A stretch of 64,000 bases of DNA, taken from Paucibacter sediminis (GTDB lineage: Bacteria > Pseudomonadota > Gammaproteobacteria > Burkholderiales > Burkholderiaceae_C). Each line of letters starts with the position of its first letter. Within the stretch, counting starts at the first letter, position 1. The stretch covers positions 5,125,001-5,189,000 of the forward strand of contig NZ_CP116346.1 in the NCBI RefSeq assembly GCF_030254645.1, given 5' to 3'. Both the position numbers and the translations under genes were made by a program. Under the pieces are notes generated by a model. It worked only from the letters and a program-made list of their open reading frames with translations. It did not search any database and had not been told where the DNA came from. Positions 29,762 through 38,589 of the stretch are shown in pieces.

Positions 29762-32188
29762 TCAGCCGCGCAGACGCGCGCCCAGTTTGTCGCCCAGCGC
29801 GGCCACCACGGCAGCCACCGTTTGCTCGATGCGTTCGTCGGTCAGGGTGCTCTCGTCGTCCAGCAGCTCCAGCCGCACGGCCATGCTGCGCTCGCCGTCC
29901 TTGAACTCGGCGTTCGCCTGCGCCGGCTTGAACACATCAAAAAGTCTGGCCGAGCGTACCAGTCCGCTTTGCACGCCGGTGATGGCCTGCATCAAGGATT
30001 CATGCGTGACCTGCTCGCCCACGATCACGGCAAGATCGCGCAGCACGGCCTGCTGGCGCGGCACGCCCTGCCCTGCCGGCAGGCTGCGCGCCAGCACGGC
30101 GTCGAGGTCCAGTTCAAACAGGATGGGCGCGCTGGGCAGTTCGTAACCCTGGCGCCACTTGGGATGCAACTCGCCCAGCACGCCGATGTCGCGGCCGTCC
30201 AGTTCCACGCGAGCGCTACGGCCCGGGTGCAGGGCCGGATGCTCGGCAGCGACAAAGCGCAGCTGGCGCGGCGCGAACAAGGCCTCCAGATCGCCCTTCA
30301 CGTCGAAGAAGTCCACCGCGCGCTCGCGCTGGCTCCATTGCTGCTGCTCGGCCGGGCCCCAGGCCAGGCCGCCCAGGCGCAGCGGCTGGGCCACGCCATT
30401 GATGCTCGCATCGCCCTGTGCCACGGAGGCATCGCGCAGGAACACGCGGCCGATTTCGAACACGCGCACGCGCGGCGCCTTGCGCGTCAGGTTGTAGCGC
30501 AGCACGTTGAGCAGGCTGCCCAGCAGGCTGGTGCGCATCACCGAGAGCGGCGCCGCAATCGGGTTCAGCAAACGGATCGGCTGCTGATTGCCCGCCAGCT
30601 CCTGCTCCCAACGCTCTTCGACGAAGCTGAAGTTGATGGTCTCGAAGTAGTCGCGCGCGGCCACGGCATGGCGCAGCGCATGCACGCCACGGCGCGCTTC
30701 CGAGCGCGTCTTGCCGACGATGGGGGCCAGCGGCGGCGTGGCCGGCAGCTTGGGGTAGCCCAGCACGCGGATGACTTCCTCGATCAGGTCTTCCTCGATC
30801 TGGATGTCGAAGCGCCAGCTCGGCGGCGTGACGGTCAGCACGCCGGGCTGCTCGCTGAATTCCAGGCCCAGACGCTGGAACACGCCGACGCAGTCGGCCT
30901 GCGTGATGGGCATGCCGATGACCTTGGCGGCACGTGCCACGCGCAGTTGCACCGGCTTGCGCTCGGGCAGGGCCAGGGTCTGATCGCTCACCGGGCCGGC
31001 CTCGCCGCCGCAGATGTCCAGAATCAGCTGGGTGATGCGCTCGATATGCTCGACGATGGTGGCGGGGTCCACGCCGCGCTCGAAGCGGTGCCCGGCATCG
31101 GTGGAGAAGTTGTAGCGGCGGCCGCGCCCCATCACCGCCTCGGGCCACCAGAATGCGGCCTCGACATAGACATGGCGCGTGTCATCCGACACCGCGGTGG
31201 CGTCGCCACCCATGATGCCGGCCAGCGACTCCACCTGCTCGGCATCGGCGATCACGCCGACCTTCTCGTCCAACTCGATGGTGTTGCCGTTCAGCAGCTT
31301 GAGCGTCTCGCCCGGCCGGCCCCAACGCACCACCAGCTCGTTGCGGATCTTGTCCAGATCGAAGATATGCGAGGGGCGGCCGTACTCGAACATCACGTAG
31401 TTGGAGATGTCCACCAGCGCCGTCACCGAACGCTGGCCGCAGCGCGCCAGACGCTCCACCATCCAGGCAGGCGTCTTCGCCTTGGTGTTGACTCCGCGCA
31501 CAATGCGGCCGGCAAAGCGGCCGCACAGATCGGGCGCCTCGACGCGCACCGGCAGTTGGTCCTGGTGCTTGAGCGCCACCGGCGGGAATGCCGGGGTCTG
31601 CAGCGGCGTGCCGGTCAGCGCCGAGACCTCGCGCGCGATGCCATAGACGCTCAGGCCATGGCCCAGATTGGGCGTGAGCTTGAGGGTGAAGAGCGTGTCG
31701 TCGAGATTCAGATGCTGGCGGATGTCCTGCCCGATCGGCGCACCGGCATCCAGCTCCAGCAAGCCGCCATGGTCTTCGCTGAGCTTGAGCTCGCGCGCCG
31801 AGCACAGCATGCCGAAGCTTTCCACACCACGCAGCTTGCCCACCTTGATTTGGAAGGGCTTGCCATCCTCGCCCGGGGGCAGCTCGGCGCCCACCGTGGC
31901 CAGCGGCACCTTGATGCCGGCGCGCGCGTTGGGTGCACCGCAGACGATTTGCAGCGGCTCCCCATTGTTGAATTGAGCGCCGGCGTTGACCTTGCACACG
32001 CGCAGCTTGTCGGCGTTAGGGTGCTGCTCGGCCTCAAGGATCTCGGCCACCACGATGCCATGGAAGGGCGGCGCGGCGGGGCGCAGCTCTTCCACCTCCA
32101 TGCCGGACATGGTGAGCAGATTGGCCAGCTCTTGGGTATTCAGGGGCGGATTGCAGAAGCTCCGCAGCCAGGACTCGGGGAATTGCAT
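29762..32188 (-). CDS. pheT: Phenylalanine--tRNA ligase beta subunit
   Basis: Non-catalytic subunit of the (alpha beta)2 synthetase; handles tRNA binding and editing. 808 residues. Domains in order: the N-terminal OB-fold tRNA-binding domain ([26 protein letters not shown], about residues 45-150), the B3/B4 editing domain, B5, the catalytic-like core and the C-terminal FDX-ACB anticodon-binding domain ([20 protein letters not shown] to the end). It lies 50 bases downstream of pheS and four bases before ihfA. Confidence 0.97.
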   Translation of the reverse strand: MQFPESWLRSFCNPPLNTQELANLLTMSGMEVEELRPAAPPFHGIVVAEILEAEQHPNADKLRVCKVNAGAQFNNGEPLQIVCGAPNARAGIKVPLATVGAELPPGEDGKPFQIKVGKLRGVESFGMLCSARELKLSEDHGGLLELDAGAPIGQDIRQHLNLDDTLFTLKLTPNLGHGLSVYGIAREVSALTGTPLQTPAFPPVALKHQDQLPVRVEAPDLCGRFAGRIVRGVNTKAKTPAWMVERLARCGQRSVTALVDISNYVMFEYGRPSHIFDLDKIRNELVVRWGRPGETLKLLNGNTIELDEKVGVIADAEQVESLAGIMGGDATAVSDDTRHVYVEAAFWWPEAVMGRGRRYNFSTDAGHRFERGVDPATIVEHIERITQLILDICGGEAGPVSDQTLALPERKPVQLRVARAAKVIGMPITQADCVGVFQRLGLEFSEQPGVLTVTPPSWRFDIQIEEDLIEEVIRVLGYPKLPATPPLAPIVGKTRSEARRGVHALRHAVAARDYFETINFSFVEERWEQELAGNQQPIRLLNPIAAPLSVMRTSLLGSLLNVLRYNLTRKAPRVRVFEIGRVFLRDASVAQGDASINGVAQPLRLGGLAWGPAEQQQWSQRERAVDFFDVKGDLEALFAPRQLRFVAAEHPALHPGRSARVELDGRDIGVLGELHPKWRQGYELPSAPILFELDLDAVLARSLPAGQGVPRQQAVLRDLAVIVGEQVTHESLMQAITGVQSGLVRSARLFDVFKPAQANAEFKDGERSMAVRLELLDDESTLTDERIEQTVAAVVAALGDKLGARLRG

Positions 32189-32238
32189 GTCTTGTTCTCT
32201 TCAGGCTTGTTCGGTGGTGGGCGGCAGCAGCGTCTCGT

Positions 32239-33294
32239 TCACTTGAACTGGGACAGGAAGCGCAGATCGCCATCAAAGAACAGGCGCAGGTCGTTCACGC
32301 CATAGCGCAGCATGGCCAGGCGGTCGATGCCCGAGCCGAAGGCGAAGCCGATATAGCGCTCCGGGTCCAGGCCCATATTGCGTATCACCTGGGGGTGCAC
32401 CTGGCCGGCACCGGAGACCTCCAGCCAACGGCCTTTCAGCGGGCCGGACTCGAACATGATGTCGATCTCGGCGCTGGGCTCGGTGAAGGGGAAGTAGCTG
32501 GGGCGGAAGCGCAACTCGAGCGCGTCGGTCTCGAAGAAGGCCGTGATGAAGTTCAGGTAGACCGACTTCAGATCCTTGAAACTGATGTTCTCGCCCACCC
32601 ACAGGCCCTCGACCTGGTGGAACATGGGCGAATGGGTGGCGTCGCTGTCCACGCGGTAGGTGCGGCCGGGTGCGATCACGCGAATTTCCGGCATCCCTTC
32701 GGGTGTGCTCGCCTGATGCGCATAGCGGCGCGCATGCGCCTGCGCATAGCGGATCTGCATCGGCGAGGTGTGCGGGCGCAGATTGAACCAGCGGCCGCCC
32801 TCGTCCTTCATGTCCACGTAGAAGGTGTCCTGCATCGAACGCGCGGGATGGTTCTCGGGGTTGTTCAGTGCCGAGAAGCTGAACCAGTCGGTCTCGATCT
32901 CGGGGCCGTCGGCGACGTCGAAGCCCATCGAACCGAAGATGGCCTCGATGCGCTCCATCGCACGCGTGATCGGGTGCAGGCCACCGGTGCCACGCTGGCG
33001 GCCGGGCAGGCTCACGTCCAGGGCCTCGGCCTTCAGTTGCAGGGCCAGCTCGGCGTCGGCGAGTTGCTGGCGGCGCGCCGTCAGCGCGCTCTCGATGCCT
33101 TGCTTGAGCTGGTTGATCTCGGCGCCACGACTCTTCTTTTTCTCGACCGTGAGGGCAGCCAGTCCCTTCATCAGCTCGGTGACCCGCCCAGACTTGCCCA
33201 GGAATCGGGCCTTGGCATTTTCCAGGTCGGCGGGTGTGTTGGCCGCGGCAAACTCTGCCTGGGCGCTTTGAAGCAGTTGATCGAGGTCGTTCAT
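32239..33294 (-). CDS. pheS: Phenylalanine--tRNA ligase alpha subunit
   Basis: Catalytic class II synthetase subunit. 351 residues. An N-terminal coiled coil (about residues 1-85) is followed by the catalytic domain. Motif 2 is in [30 protein letters not shown], and motif 3 in [25 protein letters not shown]. The segment [14 protein letters not shown] is also PheS-specific. It is separated from rplT by 126 bases containing three successive hairpins, the last of terminator type, so expression is probably attenuated there. Confidence 0.97.
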   Translation of the reverse strand: MNDLDQLLQSAQAEFAAANTPADLENAKARFLGKSGRVTELMKGLAALTVEKKKSRGAEINQLKQGIESALTARRQQLADAELALQLKAEALDVSLPGRQRGTGGLHPITRAMERIEAIFGSMGFDVADGPEIETDWFSFSALNNPENHPARSMQDTFYVDMKDEGGRWFNLRPHTSPMQIRYAQAHARRYAHQASTPEGMPEIRVIAPGRTYRVDSDATHSPMFHQVEGLWVGENISFKDLKSVYLNFITAFFETDALELRFRPSYFPFTEPSAEIDIMFESGPLKGRWLEVSGAGQVHPQVIRNMGLDPERYIGFAFGSGIDRLAMLRYGVNDLRLFFDGDLRFLSQFK

Positions 33295-33322
33295 CGCTGG
33301 GGCGAGTCGGAATCAAATAAGA

Positions 33323-33351
33323 AAAGGCCGAACACCAGGGTGTCGGCCTTT
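33323..33351 (-). terminator. Terminator/attenuator between rplT and pheS
   Basis: AAAGGCCGA..TCGGCCTTT, extended by ACACC/GGTGT with one bulge. On the minus strand it is followed by TTCTTATTT and lies 29 bases upstream of pheS. It occupies the position of the enterobacterial pheM-pheST attenuator. Confidence 0.75.
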
Positions 33352-33361
33352 AAAGGTGCGC

Positions 33362-33411
33362 GCCCCGGCTTGCACCGGGGCCGCCACGGCCAACCCGCAG
33401 AGCGGGCTGGC
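33362..33411 (-). promoter_or_regulatory. Two tandem hairpins after rplT
   Basis: GCCCCGG/CCGGGGC (33362-33368 with 33375-33381) and GCCAACCCGC/GCGGGCTGGC (33389-33411, one G-U pair). They form a three-hairpin leader with the terminator at 33323-33351. I find no phenylalanine-rich leader peptide. Confidence 0.55.
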
Positions 33412-33420
33412 TGCTGGCAA

Positions 33421-33777
33421 TTAAGCGAGAGCGGCCTTCACCTTGGCGAAGATGCTGGCAAAACCAGCAGGATCGTTGACGGCGAGATCGGCCAGGACCT
33501 TGCGGTCGATGTCGATCTGAGCCTTCTTCAGGCCAGCCACGAACTTGCTGTAGGTCAGTCCCAGACCGCGGCTTGCGGCGTTGATACGCGCAATCCACAG
33601 GGCACGGAACACGCGCTTCTTGGCACGGCGGTCACGGTAGGCGTACTGGCCCGCCTTCATCACCGCCTGCTTGGCGATGCGGAAGACGTTCTTACGACGA
33701 CCACGGAAGCCCTTGGCCAGAGCCAGGACCTTCTTGTGACGAGCACGGGCGGTTACACCACGTTTGACGCGAGGCAT
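33421..33777 (-). CDS. rplT: 50S ribosomal protein L20
   Basis: 23S rRNA-binding assembly protein. The 118-residue length and basic N-terminus ([32 protein letters not shown]) are canonical. The C-terminal domain ([39 protein letters not shown]) is the part that autoregulates the operon in enterobacteria. It follows rpmI by 24 bases. Confidence 0.97.
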   Translation of the reverse strand: MPRVKRGVTARARHKKVLALAKGFRGRRKNVFRIAKQAVMKAGQYAYRDRRAKKRVFRALWIARINAASRGLGLTYSKFVAGLKKAQIDIDRKVLADLAVNDPAGFASIFAKVKAALA

Positions 33778-33801
33778 GTTGTATCTCCTTGAATATGTGG
33801 A

Positions 33802-34005
33802 TTACAGACCAGCAAAGGGCAGCATCTGAGCGATGTGACCCATGTTGGTTTCATGCACGTCGGTCGCACCACGCAGGTGGCGCTTGTTCTTCGTGGTCTT
33901 CTTGGTCAGGATGTGGCGCTTGAACGCCTGACCGCGCTTGACGGTACCACCCGGACGCACGCGAAAACGCTTCTTCGCGCTGCTCTTGGTCTTCATTTTG
34001 GGCAT
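33802..34005 (-). CDS. rpmI: 50S ribosomal protein L35
   Basis: 67 residues, highly basic. The family signature [36 protein letters not shown] is unmistakable. The start at 34005 is fixed by the conserved MPKMKTKS; upstream in-frame sequence is unrelated. It lies between infC and rplT, downstream of two hairpins that may regulate the L35/L20 genes. Confidence 0.97.
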   Translation of the reverse strand: MPKMKTKSSAKKRFRVRPGGTVKRGQAFKRHILTKKTTKNKRHLRGATDVHETNMGHIAQMLPFAGL

Positions 34006-34082
34006 GTTATTGCTCCTTTTAAGTACGTCCCAGGGGCGGCCTCGATTCACTCGCTGCACTTGTTGGCCTCTGGAGACTAATA

Positions 34083-34140
34083 AACCCGCCGACGACCAAA
34101 TCGGCGGGTTGAAACTGCAAGACCTCGGCTCGCGCCGAGG
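34083..34140 (-). promoter_or_regulatory. Tandem hairpins in the infC-rpmI gap (candidate L20 operator)
   Basis: CCTCGGC-TCGC-GCCGAGG (34123-34140) and AACCCGCCGA-N8-TCGGCGGGTT (34083-34110) lie in order between infC and rpmI. The second is followed on the minus strand by TATTAG, a weak U-tract. The site corresponds to where L20 represses rpmI-rplT in E. coli, so an autoregulatory role is plausible but unproven. Confidence 0.5.
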
Positions 34141-34149
34141 CCTCTTGCG

Positions 34150-34695
34150 TCAGCGCTTCTTGGGCGCCAACACCATGATCATCTGCCGGCCTTCCAGCTT
34201 GGGCATGTTCTCGACCACGGCCACATCCGACAGCTCATCGCGAATGCGCTCCAACAAGCGCATGCCGATGTCCTGGTGGGTGATTTCGCGACCGCGATAA
34301 CGCAGCGTCACCTTACCCTTGTCACCGTCTTCGGCAATGAAGCGGCGCAGATTGCGCATCTTGATCTGGTAGTCGCCCTCGTCCGTACCCGGGCGGAACT
34401 TGACTTCCTTGATCTCGATGACCTTCTGCTTGGCCTTGGCCTCGGCAGCACGCTTCTGCTCCTGGTACTTGAACTTGCCGTAATCCATCAACCGGCACAC
34501 GGGCGGGTTGGCGGTGGCAGAGATCTCGACCAAGTCCACATCCAGCTCACCCGCCATGCGCAGGGCTTCCTGGATGCTCACAACCCCGATAGGCTCGTTT
34601 TCCGGGCCATTCAGGCGGACTTCGGGAGCAAGAATTTCACGGTTCAGCCGATGCTTTCGCTCGGGAATCGCACGACGGTCAGCAAAAGTAGCGAT
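34150..34695 (-). CDS. infC: Translation initiation factor IF-3 (ATC start codon)
   Basis: Binds the 30S subunit and discriminates initiator codon and tRNA. The usual start codons give only a truncated frame from GTG at 34581. The true protein begins at ATC (34695), preceded by AAGGGTGG, and reads (M)[44 protein letters not shown]. It is 181 residues, the full family length. Both domains are present, with the linker near [16 protein letters not shown]. Non-canonical infC starts are the known basis of IF-3 autoregulation. It lies 72 bases downstream of thrS. Confidence 0.94.
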   Translation of the reverse strand: MATFADRRAIPERKHRLNREILAPEVRLNGPENEPIGVVSIQEALRMAGELDVDLVEISATANPPVCRLMDYGKFKYQEQKRAAEAKAKQKVIEIKEVKFRPGTDEGDYQIKMRNLRRFIAEDGDKGKVTLRYRGREITHQDIGMRLLERIRDELSDVAVVENMPKLEGRQMIMVLAPKKR

Positions 34696-34767
34696 GGTGC
34701 CACCCTTTCAATAAACCCAAGGCAGGGGCTCAGACAAAAGCAAAAACGCGCCCAGCTTTCAACCTCT

Positions 34768-36687
34768 TCAGGTCTTGGCCGCAATGTCGCTGGTGATCTT
34801 CGCGATGAAGTCTTCCAGCGCCATCACACCCAGATCTTGGTTGCCACGGGCGCGCACCGCAACGGCTCCATTTGCCTTCTCCTTGTCGCCAACGACCAGG
34901 ATGAACGGAACCTTTTGCAAGGAATGCTCGCGGATTTTATACGTGATTTTCTCGTTCCGCAAATCACTCGAGACCCTAAGCCCTTGTTTTTGCAGCGTTT
35001 TCACGATTTCCGCGACGTAATCCGCCTGTGCATCGGTGATATTGGCCACCACCACCTGGGTCGGCGCCAGCCAGGCCGGCAGCGCGCCGGCATGCTGTTC
35101 GATCAGGATGCCGATGAAGCGCTCCAGGCTGCCGACGATGGCCCGGTGCAGCATCACGGGCGTCTTGCGCTCGCCATGCTCGTCCACATACTCGGCGCCC
35201 AGGCGGCCGGGCATCGAGAAGTCCACCTGCATGGTGCCGCATTGCCATTGACGGCCCAACGCGTCCTTCAGCGTGTACTCGATCTTGGGGCCGTAGAAGG
35301 CACCGTCGCCGGGGGCGATGACGATTTCCACGCCCGAAGCGCGCAGCGATTCCATCAAGGCATGCTCGGCCTTGTCCCACACCTCGTCAGAGCCGATGCG
35401 GGCCTCGGGGCGCGTTGCGACCTTGTAGATGATGTCGGTGAAGCCGAAGTCCTTGTAGACCTTCTGCAGCAGCGCCGTGTAGTTGACGCACTCCTGCAGG
35501 ATCTGGTCTTCGGTGCAGAAGATGTGGCCATCGTCCTGCGTGAAACCACGCACGCGCATGATGCCGTGCAGGCCGCCGGTGGGCTCGTTGCGATGGCACT
35601 GGCCGAATTCGCCGAAACGCAGCGGCAGGTCGCGGTAGCTCTTGATGCCGTGCTTGAAGATCAGGATGTGACCGGGGCAGTTCATCGGCTTGAGCGCGTA
35701 GTCGCGCTTTTCCGATTCGGTCGTGAACATATTGTCGCGGTACTTGTCCCAGTGGCCCGTCGCCTCCCAGAGCGTCTTGTCCAGCAGCTGCGGGCCCTTG
35801 ACCTCCTGGTAGCCGTTGTCACGGTAGACCGCGCGCATGTACTGCTCGACCTGCTGCCACACCGTCCAACCCTTGGGGTGCCAGAACACCACGCCGGGCG
35901 CGTGCTCGTCGATGTGGAAGAGCTCCAGCTCCTTGCCCAGCTTGCGGTGGTCGCGCTTCTCGGCTTCTTCCAGCATCACGAGGTACTTGGCCAGGTCATC
36001 CTTGGTCGCCCAGGCGGTGCCGTAGATGCGCTGCAGCTGCTCGTTGCGATGGTCGCCGCGCCAGTAGGCACCGGCCACCTTCATCAGCTTGAAGTGCTTG
36101 AGCTTGCCGGTGGACGGCACATGCGGGCCGCGGCACAGATCGGTGAAGGCGCCCTCGGCGTACAGCGACACATCCTGGTCGGCCGGGATGCTCTCGATGA
36201 TCTCGGCCTTGTAGGCCTCGCCTATGCCCTTGAAGTAGCTGACGGCCTCGTCGCGCGGCAGCACCGAGCGCAGCACCTTCTCGTCCTTCTTGGCCAGCTC
36301 GGCCATCTTGGCCTCGATGGCGGCCAGATCCTCGGGCGTGAAGGGGCGCTTGTAGCTGAAGTCGTAGTAGAAGCCATGCTCGATCACCGGGCCGATGGTG
36401 ACCTGGGCCTCGGGGAACAGCTCCTTCACCGCATAGGCCAGCAGGTGGGCCGTCGAGTGGCGGATCACCTCCAGGCCATCGGCATCCTTGTCGGTGATGA
36501 TGGCCAGCTGCGTGTCGGCCTCAATCAGGTGGCTGGTATCCACCAGGCGCGCGGCATCGCCCTGCCCCACGCGTCCGGCCAGTGCGGCCTTGGCCAGGCC
36601 GGCGCCGATGGAGGCGGCCACCTCGGCCACCGTGACGGCCTGGGCGAACTCGCGCTTGGAACCGTCTGGCAATTGAATCGAAATCAT
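34768..36687 (-). CDS. thrS: Threonine--tRNA ligase
   Basis: Class II synthetase charging tRNA-Thr. 639 residues. Domains in order: TGS ([28 protein letters not shown]), the editing domain SAD (about residues 70-230, [18 protein letters not shown]), the catalytic core with zinc ligands (Cys in [28 protein letters not shown]), and the C-terminal anticodon-binding domain ([41 protein letters not shown]). The start at 36687 gives the canonical [10 protein letters not shown]. Upstream lie a terminator and a threonine-rich leader peptide, implying attenuation. Confidence 0.97.
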   Translation of the reverse strand: MISIQLPDGSKREFAQAVTVAEVAASIGAGLAKAALAGRVGQGDAARLVDTSHLIEADTQLAIITDKDADGLEVIRHSTAHLLAYAVKELFPEAQVTIGPVIEHGFYYDFSYKRPFTPEDLAAIEAKMAELAKKDEKVLRSVLPRDEAVSYFKGIGEAYKAEIIESIPADQDVSLYAEGAFTDLCRGPHVPSTGKLKHFKLMKVAGAYWRGDHRNEQLQRIYGTAWATKDDLAKYLVMLEEAEKRDHRKLGKELELFHIDEHAPGVVFWHPKGWTVWQQVEQYMRAVYRDNGYQEVKGPQLLDKTLWEATGHWDKYRDNMFTTESEKRDYALKPMNCPGHILIFKHGIKSYRDLPLRFGEFGQCHRNEPTGGLHGIMRVRGFTQDDGHIFCTEDQILQECVNYTALLQKVYKDFGFTDIIYKVATRPEARIGSDEVWDKAEHALMESLRASGVEIVIAPGDGAFYGPKIEYTLKDALGRQWQCGTMQVDFSMPGRLGAEYVDEHGERKTPVMLHRAIVGSLERFIGILIEQHAGALPAWLAPTQVVVANITDAQADYVAEIVKTLQKQGLRVSSDLRNEKITYKIREHSLQKVPFILVVGDKEKANGAVAVRARGNQDLGVMALEDFIAKITSDIAAKT

Positions 36688-36701
36688 GATGAGCAAACTC
36701 C

Positions 36702-36733
36702 AAAAAGCAAAAAGCGCGGCCACTTGCCGCGCT
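36702..36733 (-). terminator. Attenuator terminator in the thrS leader
   Basis: On the minus strand AGCGCGGC-AAGTG-GCCGCGCT is followed by TTTTGCTTTTT, 15 bases before the thrS start. GCCGCG at 36787-36782, just after the leader peptide stop, is complementary to CGCGGC in the 5' arm and could form the competing antiterminator. Confidence 0.85.
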
Positions 36734-36790
36734 GTTCAATGCCGGACGTTTGAGTTCCAGCTGAGATGAGACGTGACGAGCCGCGGCCGA

Positions 36791-36829
36791 CTAAACCCTT
36801 GAGGTGGTGGTCGTAGTTCGCGGTGTCAT
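36791..36829 (-). CDS. Threonine-rich leader peptide upstream of thrS
   Basis: A 12-residue open frame, MTPRTTTTTSRV, ending in TAG. Six of its 12 codons are threonine (ACA, then ACT ACG ACC ACC ACC in a row). AAGG lies about 10 bases upstream of the ATG. The stop is 58 bases before a rho-independent terminator that precedes thrS. The arrangement matches a peptide-leader attenuator responding to threonyl-tRNA: stalling on the Thr run would free the antiterminator segment downstream. The function is inferred, since no experimental case in this lineage is known to me. Confidence 0.8.
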   Translation of the reverse strand: MTPRTTTTTSRV

Positions 36830-36873
36830 AACCAAGTCGCCTTTCTCAGCCCTTGTGCGTTGATCGTGGCCCA

Positions 36874-36904
36874 ATTGTAGGCGAGGCCCGGGTTGGGCCG
36901 TCAA
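36874..36904 (-). promoter_or_regulatory. Candidate thrS promoter
   Basis: On the minus strand TTGACG (36904-36899) and TACAAT (36879-36874) are 19 bases apart, slightly long. The predicted start would give a leader of about 180 bases carrying the Thr peptide. The promoter sits just after the upstream lipoprotein gene. Confidence 0.5.
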
Positions 36905-36909
36905 GCGCA

Positions 36910-37455
36910 TCACAAGCGTTGCAGGCGACCCTCAACCACGCGCACGCGCTCGCCCACCCGCAGGCCGTCCAGACGCTCGAAATCAAAGGCCTGCTCGCCC
37001 GCGCCCTCCAGGTGGACCCAGACGCGAAAGCGCGCCTGAACACGCCTCTCATCGCGCCGCCCCTCCTGGCGTTCGATCTCATTGCCGATCACGGCGCCCG
37101 CCACGGCCCCGATCACCGTCGCGGCGGCGCGACCTTCGCCACGCCCCATCTGGTTGCCCACCACGCCGCCGATGACGCCACCGACCACGGCGCCGGCCCC
37201 GCTGCTGCCCGGGCGTTCGTTCTCGTAGCGCCCGTCATAGCGGCTCTCGCGCCCACCGCCCAGCTGTTCAATGCTGCGCACATGGCCGTACTGAACGAAC
37301 TGTTGCGCGCCACGGTAGTCGGCCCCGTAATAGCCTTGCTGATAGGGCTGCGGATAGCCCCGCTGATCGCGCGGCCCATGGGCGCACGCAGACAGGCTCA
37401 ACAGCCCGAACAGCAGGCATGGGGCAAACAGTCTTGAGGGAAGCAAGGCCATCAT
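36910..37455 (-). CDS. Glycine-zipper 2TM-domain outer-membrane lipoprotein (17 kDa antigen/SlyB-like)
   Basis: 181 residues. A lipoprotein signal (MMALLPSRLFAPCLLFGLLSLSACAHG) has lipobox LSAC. A Tyr/Gln-rich linker (GYPQPYQQGYYGADYRG) is followed by the glycine-zipper segment GAGAVVGGVIGGVVGNQMGRGEGRAAATVIGAVAGAVIGNEIERQ (about residues 86-130). A basic C-terminal domain follows that could form a small beta fold. The start at 37455 has GGAG six bases upstream. It probably lies at the outer-membrane inner face. It is upstream of thrS on the same strand but separated by the thrS promoter. Confidence 0.85.
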   Translation of the reverse strand: MMALLPSRLFAPCLLFGLLSLSACAHGPRDQRGYPQPYQQGYYGADYRGAQQFVQYGHVRSIEQLGGGRESRYDGRYENERPGSSGAGAVVGGVIGGVVGNQMGRGEGRAAATVIGAVAGAVIGNEIERQEGRRDERRVQARFRVWVHLEGAGEQAFDFERLDGLRVGERVRVVEGRLQRL

Positions 37456-37637
37456 CTGAAACTCCAGGAAGCAATCCGACCCCGCCACAACGCCGCCAGC
37501 GCCCGGCCGGTTGTCAGGCATTTACGTTTGTTACGGCGCGCGGCTCCCTAAGTTTCAGGCTGGGGCCGGCGGCACTCTGGGCGTAGCCTGCGAACTTTCG
37601 AGCACGCCGCTCGAGAGCCACCGCAAAGGGAAGCGCC

Positions 37638-38582
37638 ATGCCCCACCCACACCACTTCACCGCGCTGCTGGCCCTGCTGATCGCCTCGGCCTCGTACGCG
37701 GCGCCCCGCCAGCTCGACGTCAGCGCCCCCGGCGGTTTTCTCAACGCCTGCGCCGCCCCCAGCGGTGGCGGCAGCGGCGGCTGGGCCGGCGACGACATCA
37801 GCGGCTGGTTCACCAGCGGCAGCTGCGATGGGCATGACTTCGGCAGCCCGGGCGGTGCCAGCGGCAGTGCCGCATCCAGCGGCCCCTCAATCAGCAACAA
37901 CGCCAGCGGCTGGGCGACGCTGGGCGCGACGCTGATGAGCGCCGAGAACCACTCGCCGGCGTCCACCTTCTTCGCGCATGGCGGCGTCAACGGCGGCTAT
38001 ACCGATCAGCTGACGGTGTTGCTGCCGGGCTTCGAGGGTCAGGCCGGCTACCTGCTGCTCCGGGTGGGTGTGGCCGGCACCCTGCAAGCCAGCGCCGAGA
38101 CCGGCGCGGCCGGTTTCGAGGTGGTGCCCTATGTCAACAAGCAGTTGCTCAATGCCGGCAACCCGGGCTATGACGACGGCAGCTCCAACCATCTGTGGGC
38201 CACCGATCGCCAGGTCGGCGCCTGGGGCGTGGCCTCGGCCCCGGATGCCAGCCTGGCGGTCAACGAGATCGTGGTGTTCAGCCTGCCGGTCGTGGTCGGA
38301 CAGGCGCTGGATGTCGGCATCTACGCGATGGCCGAGGCCGGCCAGCGCAGCTCGGGCGGTTTCCCCGGCTGGTATGCCAACAGCCAGGTGCAGTTCGGCA
38401 GCTTTCTGGCCGGCGCGCCGCTGCTGATGATCGGCGGCCAGGCGCAGCCGGGCTTCAGCATCAGTTCCGCCTCGGGCTTCGACTGGACGCAGGCCGCGGC
38501 CGTACCCGAGCCGCAGCAATGGGCGCTGTGGGCCGCCGGCCTCGGCTGGCTGGTACTGCGGCTGCGGCGCCGCGCCGGCTGA
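37638..38582 (+). CDS. PEP-CTERM sorting-domain exported protein
   Basis: 314 residues. An N-terminal signal peptide (MPHPHHFTALLALLIASASYA) is followed by a Gly/Ser-rich secreted region of no known fold. The C-terminus has the exosortase sorting signal: VPEPQQ, a hydrophobic span (WALWAAGLGWLVL) and the basic tail RLRRRAG. The protein is probably processed by an EpsH/XrtA-type exosortase and released or anchored at the surface, often with exopolysaccharide. No exosortase is in the window. It converges with the patatin-like gene (7-base gap). Confidence 0.88.
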   Translation: MPHPHHFTALLALLIASASYAAPRQLDVSAPGGFLNACAAPSGGGSGGWAGDDISGWFTSGSCDGHDFGSPGGASGSAASSGPSISNNASGWATLGATLMSAENHSPASTFFAHGGVNGGYTDQLTVLLPGFEGQAGYLLLRVGVAGTLQASAETGAAGFEVVPYVNKQLLNAGNPGYDDGSSNHLWATDRQVGAWGVASAPDASLAVNEIVVFSLPVVVGQALDVGIYAMAEAGQRSSGGFPGWYANSQVQFGSFLAGAPLLMIGGQAQPGFSISSASGFDWTQAAAVPEPQQWALWAAGLGWLVLRLRRRAG

Positions 38583-38589
38583 ACCGGCC

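Noticed and set aside
29471-32305. 944-codon open frame antisense to pheT/ihfA
   Set aside because: It spans two conserved genes on the other strand; its composition is that of a reverse-frame artefact.
33319-33394. GTG-started frame between rplT and pheS as a pheM-like leader peptide
   Set aside because: It contains only two Phe codons, not adjacent, and no ribosome binding site; the hairpins are real but a Phe leader is not supported.
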